DNA of 5,436 bases, taken from positions 1 through 5,436 of the forward strand of contig JACMOY010000109.1 in the NCBI GenBank assembly GCA_014377795.1, given 5' to 3'. Made by a program: the position numbers and the translations under genes. Each line of letters begins with the position of its first letter. The stretch's first letter is position 1. Below, in pieces: positions 1 through 5,436 of this stretch. Under the pieces are notes generated by a model. It was not told where the DNA came from and did no database searches. It was given only the letters and a program-made list of their open reading frames with translations. The stretch is from Actinomycetota bacterium (GTDB taxonomy: Bacteria; Actinomycetota; Actinomycetes; Actinomycetales; Angustibacteraceae).

Positions 1-3
1 CGG

Positions 4-1566
4 GTGCGGTTGAGCGGGCGGGCTGCCGGGGGCCGGCCACCCGAGGCCGGGCTGGCGCCGGCTGCCGCGCTGGTCATCGCCGTGGGCGTGACCCCTCTGG
101 TCACCGGCGGCGGCCGCCTGCACCCCCTGGCGCTGGTCGCCATCGGGCTGCTGGTGCTGATGGGCCGTTACCCGCTGGTGCTGACCAACCGCGCCGGCGA
201 CGCCGTGATCGGGTTCGAGCCCAGCGTGCTGGTCTTCCTGGCCTGCTCCACCCCCCTGCCCGAGGCGCTCACGGTGTGGTCGCTGGGCATGATCATCGAG
301 CACCTGATCGAGCGCCGTCCGCTGCGGGTGCGGGTGTTCAACATCAGCCTGACGGTCACCGCGGGCGCTCTGCTCCTCGCGATCAGCTCGCTGGTCGGGC
401 ACCGGCGAGAGCCCAGGCTGGTCGAGCTCGCCGTCGTGCTGGCCGCGTGCGCGGCCTACTTCGTCTACGACCTGCTCCTGACCGGCACGTGGCTGTCCCT
501 GGACGCCCAGCAGCCTCTGCGCAGCGCCCTGCAGTGGCGGACGGTGCCGCTCGGGCTGGTCTGCTTCGTGGCCGTCGACAGCATCGGGTTCCTCGGATCG
601 GTGCTCGAGCGGACCGCCCCGTCCTGGACGCTCGGCCTGCTCCTGGTGCCGATCGTGACCATCCTGCTCGCCGTCGACGCGGTCAGCCGGGCGCGGCTGT
701 CGCAGAAGCGGCTGTCCGCGCTCTTCGAGGCTGCGGCGCAGGCGCCGGGGTGGGGTGAGGACGCCGAGCTCGAGCGCATCCTGATCGAGCAGGCCACGAC
801 GGTGCTGCGGCACACGACGGCCGAGCTGCGGACGGCGCCGGCGGGGCCCGACGAGCTCGGCTGCCCCGTGGTCATCGGCGGCCGCGAGGTGCGCCAGCTC
901 GTCGTGCGCCGGGCCGCGTACGCCCAGCCCTTCGACGACGACGACCGGCGCGCGCTCGAGGCGCTGACGTCGATCGCCGCCGCGTCGCTGGACCGGCACC
1001 GGCTCAGCGAGCAGATGACGTACCTCGCCGAGCACGACTCGCTCACGGGCCTGGCCAACCGGCGGGTCTTCGGTGACCGGCTCGACGAGGCGCTCGCGTC
1101 CGGCCCGGGCCCGGCCTCGGTCGCGGTGCTGTTCTGCGACCTGGACGGCTTCAAGGCCGTGAACGACCGGCTGGGCCATCAGGCGGGCGACGCCCTGCTG
1201 GGCGCCGTCGCTCGGCGCCTGCGCGAGTGCCTGGACGCCGACGACCTGATCGCCCGTCTGGGCGGTGACGAGTTCGCGGTGCTGCTGACCGGCGTCGACG
1301 CACCGGTCCGGGTGCTGCGCACGGCCGATGCGATCCAGGCCTGCTTCACCGACCCGTTCGCGCTGGACGACGAAACGGCCTCGGTGGGGGTCAGCATCGG
1401 CGTGGCTCACGGCTCGCAGGGCGACTCGGGCACCGACGTCCTGCGCGGCGCCGACACGGCGATGTACCGCGCCAAGGCGCTCGGCAAGGGACGCACGGAG
1501 CGGCTGCCGGCCCGCCGCCGGGACGACGTGGCCCCGCTGGTGGTCACCCAGCCGCAGCGGCGCTGA
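4..1566 (+). CDS. Membrane-anchored GGDEF diguanylate cyclase
   Basis: Predicted to make cyclic di-GMP from two GTP at the cytoplasmic face of the membrane. Residues about 16-230 hold some seven hydrophobic segments (near 16-36, 39-60, 67-101, 111-132, 139-166, 181-202 and 208-227), likely a sensory or anchoring module. Residues about 232-335 form a weak GAF-like or helical linker with no clear ligand motif. The GGDEF domain runs from DSLTGLANRR (345-354) to about 500. It has D379 in FCDLDGFK, N387/D388, an intact GGDEF at 420-424, SIGVA at 464-468 and the ADTAMYRAK helix at 483-491, so it looks catalytically competent. The usual inhibitory RxxD site five residues before GGDEF reads DADD (411-414), so the arginine is missing. 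There is no EAL or HD-GYP domain. The GTG at 4 is the first visible start, but the frame is open to the window edge and the true start may lie further left. It ends tail-to-tail with the reductase gene. The enzyme class is secure; the signal sensed is unknown. Confidence 0.93.
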   Translation: MRLSGRAAGGRPPEAGLAPAAALVIAVGVTPLVTGGGRLHPLALVAIGLLVLMGRYPLVLTNRAGDAVIGFEPSVLVFLACSTPLPEALTVWSLGMIIEHLIERRPLRVRVFNISLTVTAGALLLAISSLVGHRREPRLVELAVVLAACAAYFVYDLLLTGTWLSLDAQQPLRSALQWRTVPLGLVCFVAVDSIGFLGSVLERTAPSWTLGLLLVPIVTILLAVDAVSRARLSQKRLSALFEAAAQAPGWGEDAELERILIEQATTVLRHTTAELRTAPAGPDELGCPVVIGGREVRQLVVRRAAYAQPFDDDDRRALEALTSIAAASLDRHRLSEQMTYLAEHDSLTGLANRRVFGDRLDEALASGPGPASVAVLFCDLDGFKAVNDRLGHQAGDALLGAVARRLRECLDADDLIARLGGDEFAVLLTGVDAPVRVLRTADAIQACFTDPFALDDETASVGVSIGVAHGSQGDSGTDVLRGADTAMYRAKALGKGRTERLPARRRDDVAPLVVTQPQRR

Positions 1567-2890
1567 CGCGCGTCCGAGCGGCACCGTCACGTCGGGCTAC
1601 GGCCCGGCCGGGTCGCTGGGTGCTGAACGGCGGTCGCGGGTCGACCAGCGCCGACACCCGCCCCGCGCCGCGCCACAGCCGGGCGGCGACGTCCGCGTCC
1701 TGCGGCGTCACCAGGTTGCCCATCAGCCGCAGGGCCAGCGTCATCAGCGCCCGCGAGCGCATGCCGACCGGTCCGGCCGCCGGGAGCAGGCCCGGCACCG
1801 TGATCAGCCCGGCCAGCCGGCGGGCGATCGAGAAGGCCTCGCCGTAGTGCTCGCGCAGCACCGCCGGCCAGGCCGCGCTCAGGTCGTGGGTGCTGGTCAT
1901 GAGGTCGACGACCAGCCGCCCGGTCTCCAGGCCGTAGTCGATGCCCTCGCCGTTGAGCGGGTTGACGCATCCCGCCGCGTCGCCGACGAACGCCCAGTTG
2001 GCGCCCGCGACGCCCGACACCGCGCCGCCCATCGGCAGCAGCGCCGACCAGGGCGCCCGCACCGGCCCGCTCAGCTGCCAGTCCTCGCGCCGCTGGTCGG
2101 TGTAGACCCCGAGCAGCGGCCGCAGCGCCACGTCGGCCGGCCGCCGCGCCGTGGCCAGGGTCCCCACGCCGATGTTGACCTGCCCGCCGCCGAGCGGGAA
2201 CACCCAGCCGTAGCCCGACAGCAGCTCGCGGTCGGCGCCGCGCAGCTCGAGGTGACTGCTGATCCACGGGTCGGTGCTGCGCGCCGAGTCGACGTAGCCG
2301 CGCACCGCGACGCCGTACGCCGTCTCCTTGTGCCACTCGCGGCCCAGCACCCGGCCGAGCTGGCTGCGCGCGCCGTCCGCGACCACCAGGCGACCGCAGC
2401 CGACCGTGAAGGTCTCACCATTGCGGGTGAACACCACGCCGGTGCCCCGCTCGCCGTCGCGGACGACCTCCACGGCCTGGGCGCCCTGCAGCGCGCTCGC
2501 CCCGCTGGCCAGCGCGACGTCGCGCACGGTGGCATCCAGCTCGGTGCGCGGCACCGCGCTGCCGTGGGCGGGGAGGGAGCCACCGGGCCAGGGCAGGTAC
2601 AGCTCCTGGCCGAAGCCTGCTGCCCGCAAGCCCCAGTTGGCCGGCCGGCCGGCCAACCACGGGCCCCGGCCCAGCCGGCGCAGCTCGGCCACGGCGCGCG
2701 GGGTGAGCCCGTCGCCGCACGCCTTGTCGCGCGGGAAGACAGCGCGGTCGGCCAGCAGGACGTCGAGCCCGGCGCGCGCGGCCCAGGCGGCTGCCGCCGA
2801 CCCGGCCGGCCCGGCACCGACGACCAGGACGTCGGTCGAGGCGGGGGGCGCCTCGTGGGTGGTGCTGCTGACTGCGCCGGGGTGTGCCAC
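1544..2890 (-). CDS. menJ: MenJ-type menaquinone (geranylgeranyl) reductase
   Basis: FAD-dependent reductase of the geranylgeranyl reductase family. By resemblance to mycobacterial MenJ, as I recall its sequence, it should saturate one isoprene unit of the menaquinone tail at the membrane, tuning respiratory electron transfer. Visible motifs are the Rossmann FAD loop GAGPAG (25-30) with acidic D48 after the second strand, the family signature CGDGLTPRA (58-66), PRTELD (114-119), a VADGARS loop, a DPWISSHLELRG stretch, GWVFPLGGGQVNIGVG, and the second FAD motif GDAAG (303-307) followed by NPLNGEGIDYG. The core ends at RPPFS (about 419-423), where I recall MenJ ending. Another 25 Arg/Ala-rich residues follow and run into the neighbouring gene's 3' end. 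The GTG start at 2890 is the most upstream in-frame start, because no ATG, GTG or TTG lies between it and the stop at 3038-3040. Upstream are a GGGGGA purine run (2901-2906) and a -10-like GATGAT. No other quinone gene is adjacent. A reductase acting on another isoprenoid is the main alternative. Confidence 0.93.
   Translation of the reverse strand: MAHPGAVSSTTHEAPPASTDVLVVGAGPAGSAAAAWAARAGLDVLLADRAVFPRDKACGDGLTPRAVAELRRLGRGPWLAGRPANWGLRAAGFGQELYLPWPGGSLPAHGSAVPRTELDATVRDVALASGASALQGAQAVEVVRDGERGTGVVFTRNGETFTVGCGRLVVADGARSQLGRVLGREWHKETAYGVAVRGYVDSARSTDPWISSHLELRGADRELLSGYGWVFPLGGGQVNIGVGTLATARRPADVALRPLLGVYTDQRREDWQLSGPVRAPWSALLPMGGAVSGVAGANWAFVGDAAGCVNPLNGEGIDYGLETGRLVVDLMTSTHDLSAAWPAVLREHYGEAFSIARRLAGLITVPGLLPAAGPVGMRSRALMTLALRLMGNLVTPQDADVAARLWRGAGRVSALVDPRPPFSTQRPGRAVARRDGAARTRVSAAAAG
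1591..1608 (+). terminator. Possible U-less terminator hairpin after the cyclase gene
   Basis: A 7-bp stem (one G-U pair) closes on a C(UACG)G tetraloop of the very stable UNCG class: GTCGGGC, TACG, GCCCGGC. It begins 25 bases after the cyclase stop codon. The stable loop forms only in the plus-strand transcript, which fits termination of the cyclase gene rather than of menJ. No T tract follows, as is common for suggested actinobacterial terminators, so the assignment is tentative. The hairpin DNA also encodes part of the C-terminal extension of the reductase. Confidence 0.4.
2636..2657. repeat. Perfect 22-bp palindrome inside menJ
   Basis: The top strand reads GTTGGCCGGCC followed by its exact reverse complement GGCCGGCCAAC, with no spacer. 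It includes three overlapping GGCCGGCC octamers. It encodes residues about 79-85 (LAGRPAN) of the reductase, a stretch that is not one of the family's conserved motifs. It may be a by-product of GC-rich codon use or a protein-binding or cruciform site; the sequence alone does not decide. Confidence 0.5.
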
Positions 2891-2896
2891 CGCTCG

Positions 2897-2926
2897 ATCA
2901 TCCCCCGGCGCGAGGACGCGTGTCGC
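2897..2926 (-). promoter_or_regulatory. Candidate promoter for menJ, possibly leaderless
   Basis: On the minus strand, GATGAT (2902-2897) sits exactly six bases before the GTG start. GCGACA (2926-2921) lies 18 bases further upstream and matches four of six bases of a -35 box. The -10 hexamer keeps the key A at position 2 and T at position 6, but its first base is G. This geometry would start transcription at the GTG itself. A competing reading is that GGGGGA (2906-2901), ten bases before the GTG, is a ribosome site on a longer transcript. Confidence 0.35.
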
Positions 2927-2938
2927 ACGCGGACGCGG

Positions 2939-2982
2939 TCGCTGCGGTGGGTTCGCTGCGGTGGGGTTCGCCGCGGTGGGGT
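2939..2982. repeat. Tandem 14-15 bp repeat, three copies
   Basis: Three back-to-back units in the divergent intergenic region: TCGCTGCGGTGGGT (2939-2952), TCGCTGCGGTGGGGT (2953-2967) and TCGCCGCGGTGGGGT (2968-2982). A strongly decayed fourth unit may follow to about 2997. Units differ by one G in the run or one T/C change. They lie about 50-95 bases upstream of the menJ start, so they could be repeated regulator sites or simple slippage expansion. Confidence 0.7.
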
Positions 2983-3009
2983 GCGCTGGCGCGGTTTGCG
3001 CCGGACTGC

Positions 3010-3038
3010 TTGACGTCGCAAGAAGCGCACCGGATGAT
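3010..3038 (+). promoter_or_regulatory. Candidate sigma-70-like promoter toward the helicase gene
   Basis: TTGACG (3010-3015, five of six bases of the -35 consensus) is followed after 17 bases by GATGAT (3033-3038, four of six of the -10 consensus). Initiation would fall near 3045, at the left arm of the inverted repeat. The transcript would then begin with the hairpin and carry a leader of about 70 bases. It competes with the leaderless promoter nearer the GTG, and both may be used. Confidence 0.35.
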
Positions 3039-3044
3039 CATGGC

Positions 3045-3086
3045 GACGGTGCGCACCGCTTGCCCCCCTGCGTGGTGCGCACCGTC
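3045..3086. promoter_or_regulatory. Perfect 13-bp inverted repeat of paired palindromes, likely operator
   Basis: The left arm GACGGTGCGCACC (3045-3057) and right arm GGTGCGCACCGTC (3074-3086) are exact reverse complements separated by 16 bases. Each arm itself contains the 10-bp palindrome GGTGCGCACC (3048-3057 and 3074-3083), with centres 26 bp apart. Two identical palindromes look like a pair of dimer-binding sites. Relative to the GTG at 3116 the centres are near -37 and -63; relative to the upstream candidate promoter the left one overlaps the start point. In RNA the element could also fold as a strong hairpin. I do not recognise the motif as the site of a known regulator. Confidence 0.65.
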
Positions 3087-3103
3087 AACCAGTCGCCGCC
3101 GGT

Positions 3104-3116
3104 TAGCCTCGGGGAG
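3104..3116 (+). promoter_or_regulatory. -10 hexamer for leaderless start of the helicase gene
   Basis: TAGCCT (3104-3109) fits the actinobacterial TANNNT -10 pattern and is exactly six bases upstream of the GTG at 3116. This is the spacing seen when transcription starts on the first base of the start codon. The lack of a usable ribosome site supports it: GGGGA at 3111-3115 touches the GTG. No convincing -35 box is seen; the region it would occupy overlaps the right arm of the inverted repeat. Confidence 0.45.
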
Positions 3117-5436
3117 TGGACGAGGAACAGGACCGCGCCGAGCGGGTCGCGCGGGCGGCGGTGACCTGGTCCGACCAGCTCCGAGAGCGCGGTGGCCTCC
3201 AGTCACTGCTGCAGCCCCCCACCTCACCGTCCGGCACGGTCGATCTGACGCTCGACCTCACCCACGCCCACCCCAGCGGGCTGGCGATGCTGCTCGCCGG
3301 CCGCCCCACCCGGCTCTCGGGACTGGTGCGCGAGGTCGAGGCCCTCGCCGAAGCCCGGGTCCGCGCCCGTTCCATCCGCGCCGCGACCCTCGAGCTCGAG
3401 CAGGAGCGGGGTTTGGCCGTCGGGTGGCTCGCCATCGGGCTGGCCACCTGGGCGCCGACGGACGGCGGGCCCGCGCCGTCCGCACCCGTGCTGCTGGTCG
3501 CGTGCGCGCTGCGCCCGCGCGGCGCCGCCGGCGAGGACTTCGACGTCGACCTGGGCGCCGAGACCGAGCTCAACCCGGTGCTGGTGCACCAGCTCGCGAC
3601 CGAGCACGGCATCCACCTGGACGCCGACCTGGTCGCCGACCTGGCCCGCGGCGGTGCGCCCGGAGCCGACGGCCTGGACCCCGGCCCCGCGCTGCGCCGG
3701 GTGGCGCAGGCCTGCGCCGCGCTGCCGGGCTTCACGATCGAGCCGCGCCTGGTGGTGGGCACCCTGGACCTCGCCGGCCCGGCGCGGGTCGCCGACCTGA
3801 CCGGGACCGCGCAGGACCTGGCGGCGAACGACGTCGTGGCCGCTCTGGCCGGCGACCCGGGGGCGCTCACCACCCTGGCGACCGCCGTCACTGACCCGGG
3901 CCAGCCGTCGTCGTCACGCAGCGCCGACGACCTGGTGCTGGACGCCGACACCGCCCAGGCCGCCGCCGTCGCCGCCGTCCGCACCGGGTCGCATCTGGTC
4001 GTCCAGGCCCCGCCGGGCACGGGAGCGACCCAGACCGTGGCGGCCCTGGTCGCCGCGCTCGCAGCCGACGGCCGGAGCACGCTGCTCGTGGCTGACAAGC
4101 GCGCGGCGCTGGACTCGGTGCTGCAGCGACTCGCCGAGGTCGGGCTGGGTGACCTGGTCCTCGACCTGCCCGACGGTGGCGCCGGGCGCCGGCGGATCGC
4201 CGACGCGCTGACTGCCGGCCTCGGGCGAGCCGACGGCCCCGCCCCGGCCCCGGCGGATGCCGCGCCGGCCGACGCCGAGCACCTCGCCGACCAGCTGGCC
4301 GCCCACACCCGCGCGCTGCACCGGGTGCGCGAGCCGTGGGGGGTCACGGCGTACGAGGCCCAGTGCGCCCTCGCCGAGCTGACGGCCCGGCGTCCCGCAC
4401 CGCGCTCGCGAGTCCGGGTGCGGGGCCAGGCCCTGGCGGGCCTGGACCGAGCCGAGCTCGGCCGGTTGCGCGAGCAGCTGCGTGAGGCCGCCGCCGTCGG
4501 CGTCCTCGCGACCGGGCCCGACGACGACCCGTGGTTCGGGGCCCGGCTGACGAGGGCCGAGCAGGCCGAGCAGGCCCTCGCGACCGTGACCGACCTCGTC
4601 GAGCGCAGCCTGCCGATCGCCCGCGAGCGGATGCGCCTGCTGCTGGACGAGGCCGGCCTGGCCCCCGCGCGCACCGTGGCCGCCTGGGGAGTGACCCTGG
4701 GCCTGGTCGGTGCGGTCCGGGCCAGCCTGGAGGTCTTCGCACCCGCGGTCTTCGACACCCCGCTCACCGACCTGGTCGCTGCGACCGCCGGCGCCCGCTG
4801 GCGCACCGAGCACGGGATCGTGCAGGGATCGCTGCTGCGCCGCCGGCTGCGGCGTCAGGCCCGCGGGCTGCTGCGCCCCGGTGCCCCGCCCGCCGACCTG
4901 CACGCGGCGCTGGTGGCGGCCGGCGAGCAGCGCGAGCGGTGGCAGCGAGCCGTCGGGCCCGGCTCGCGCCCCGCGCTGCCCAGCGGGCTGGACGAGACCG
5001 AGCGGGCCTACCTCGACGTCGCCGAGCCGCTCGCCCGGCTCAGCGAGCAGCTCGGTGACACCGCGGCCGGCGGTGAGCTCGCCGACCTCGACGTCGAGCT
5101 GCTCGTCGGTCGGCTCCGGCTGCTGAGCGAGCGCACGCAGGGTCTGGCGCTGGCGCCGCCCACGGTGGCCCTGCGCGAGCGCCTGCGCGCCGCGGGGCTC
5201 GAGCCGCTGCTGGCCGACCTGGCCCGCCGCGGCGTCGACCAGGACGAGGTCGGGGCCGAGCTCGACCTGGTCTGGTGGACCTCGCTGCTCGAGCACGTCG
5301 CGCTGGACGACCCGGCGTACGGGGCGCACGACGGCGAGCGGCTGCGCCAGGTCGCGGCGGTGTACGCCGAGGCCGACCGGCTGCAGATGTCCGCCGGCGC
5401 CGCGCGCGTGCGCCGGCTCACGACCCAGCGGCTGGC
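3116..5436 (+). CDS. DUF4011-type SF1 helicase/AAA ATPase, N-terminal part
   Basis: The first 773 codons of a gene that runs off the right edge with no stop; relatives usually exceed 1,000 residues. Residues about 15-250 resemble the DUF4011 region: an RxRxxRAATLELEQERGL helix (83-100), GWLAIGLATW (103-112), the APVLLV strand (123-128), NPVL (153-156) and a later FTIEPRLVVGTLDL strand. The ATPase core begins with LDADTAQ (Q281, the adenine-contacting glutamine position) and LVVQAPPGTGATQT (294-307). Motif Ia follows as LLVADKRAALD (323-333). The phosphate loop is atypical, with A298 and A304 where the first glycine and the catalytic lysine are expected. A Pro/Ala linker (374-387), LHRVREPWGVTAYEA (401-415) and a long Leu/Arg/Glu-rich helical region follow. 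Walker B and the remaining helicase motifs would lie outside the window. The start at GTG 3116 is fixed by an in-frame TAG at 3104-3106. No well-spaced ribosome site is present, because GGGGA abuts the GTG. The fold class is well supported, but its biological role, repair, RNA handling or defence, is unknown. Confidence 0.85.
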   Translation, partial: MDEEQDRAERVARAAVTWSDQLRERGGLQSLLQPPTSPSGTVDLTLDLTHAHPSGLAMLLAGRPTRLSGLVREVEALAEARVRARSIRAATLELEQERGLAVGWLAIGLATWAPTDGGPAPSAPVLLVACALRPRGAAGEDFDVDLGAETELNPVLVHQLATEHGIHLDADLVADLARGGAPGADGLDPGPALRRVAQACAALPGFTIEPRLVVGTLDLAGPARVADLTGTAQDLAANDVVAALAGDPGALTTLATAVTDPGQPSSSRSADDLVLDADTAQAAAVAAVRTGSHLVVQAPPGTGATQTVAALVAALAADGRSTLLVADKRAALDSVLQRLAEVGLGDLVLDLPDGGAGRRRIADALTAGLGRADGPAPAPADAAPADAEHLADQLAAHTRALHRVREPWGVTAYEAQCALAELTARRPAPRSRVRVRGQALAGLDRAELGRLREQLREAAAVGVLATGPDDDPWFGARLTRAEQAEQALATVTDLVERSLPIARERMRLLLDEAGLAPARTVAAWGVTLGLVGAVRASLEVFAPAVFDTPLTDLVAATAGARWRTEHGIVQGSLLRRRLRRQARGLLRPGAPPADLHAALVAAGEQRERWQRAVGPGSRPALPSGLDETERAYLDVAEPLARLSEQLGDTAAGGELADLDVELLVGRLRLLSERTQGLALAPPTVALRERLRAAGLEPLLADLARRGVDQDEVGAELDLVWWTSLLEHVALDDPAYGAHDGERLRQVAAVYAEADRLQMSAGAARVRRLTTQRL

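Noticed and set aside
1603..1612. CCCGGCCGGG palindrome beside the UACG hairpin
   Set aside because: A 10-bp spacerless palindrome of only G and C is expected often at this base composition, and it competes with the better-formed hairpin.
1328..3013. Long plus-strand open frame spanning the cyclase end, menJ and the intergenic region
   Set aside because: It crosses two real genes in the wrong frame and gives an Arg/Pro/Ala-rich product with no family signal, opposite a clear MenJ.
3045..3086. The inverted repeat as an intrinsic terminator
   Set aside because: No T tract follows in either direction and it lies between two divergent gene starts, where no transcript needs ending. Operator or leader hairpin is more likely.
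2884..3894. Plus-strand open frame beginning in the intergenic region and overlapping the helicase-like gene
   Set aside because: Its product is nearly all Arg, Gly, Pro and Ala. The frame starting at 3116 carries the conserved motifs instead.
3103..4806. Long minus-strand open frame opposite the helicase-like gene
   Set aside because: Its translation is Ser/Arg/Ala-rich with no domain pattern, as expected for the antisense of a GC-rich gene. The plus strand at the same place encodes recognisable DUF4011 and ATPase motifs.
3914..5329. Second long minus-strand open frame (about 470 codons) under the helicase-like gene
   Set aside because: Gly/Gln/Arg-rich composition without motifs. It is the reverse-frame shadow of the plus-strand gene, whose own frame is open for 773 codons.
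1544..5436. A defence island formed by the helicase-like gene and neighbours
   Set aside because: DUF4011-type helicases can occur in defence loci, but the visible neighbours are a housekeeping quinone reductase and a diguanylate cyclase. No nuclease, methylase, toxin or mobile-element gene is visible here.

Overview
The window is very GC-rich (roughly three quarters G+C), uses GTG starts, and carries a gene that closely resembles the mycobacterial menaquinone reductase MenJ. Together these point to a high-GC actinobacterium. I cannot name the genus from sequence alone.

Layout: three genes fill almost the whole window. (1) Positions 4-1566 on the plus strand encode a membrane-anchored GGDEF diguanylate cyclase with about seven predicted membrane segments, a weak GAF-like linker and an intact GGDEF domain. 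(2) Positions 2890-1544 on the minus strand encode a MenJ-type FAD-dependent geranylgeranyl/menaquinone reductase. It converges on gene 1, and the two coding ends overlap by 23 bp. (3) From 3116 to the right edge, the plus strand encodes the N-terminal 773 residues of a large DUF4011-type superfamily 1 helicase/AAA ATPase. Its reading frame stays open to the edge, so the C-terminal helicase motifs lie outside the window. Its Walker A loop is unusual: the catalytic lysine is alanine.

Genes 2 and 3 diverge from a 225-bp intergenic region (2891-3115) that is rich in signals. It holds a tandem 14-15 bp repeat, a perfect 13-bp inverted repeat whose arms are each built on the palindrome GGTGCGCACC, and a -10-like hexamer exactly six bases before each GTG start, which suggests leaderless transcription in both directions. 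A short UACG-loop hairpin lies just after the diguanylate cyclase stop and may end its transcript.

The three genes do not form an obvious pathway: one makes a second messenger, one modifies the respiratory quinone and one is a nucleic-acid-dependent ATPase. I see no mobile element, CRISPR array, RNA gene or recognisable defence island. The points most worth a second look are the altered Walker A of the helicase-like protein and the paired palindromes in front of it.
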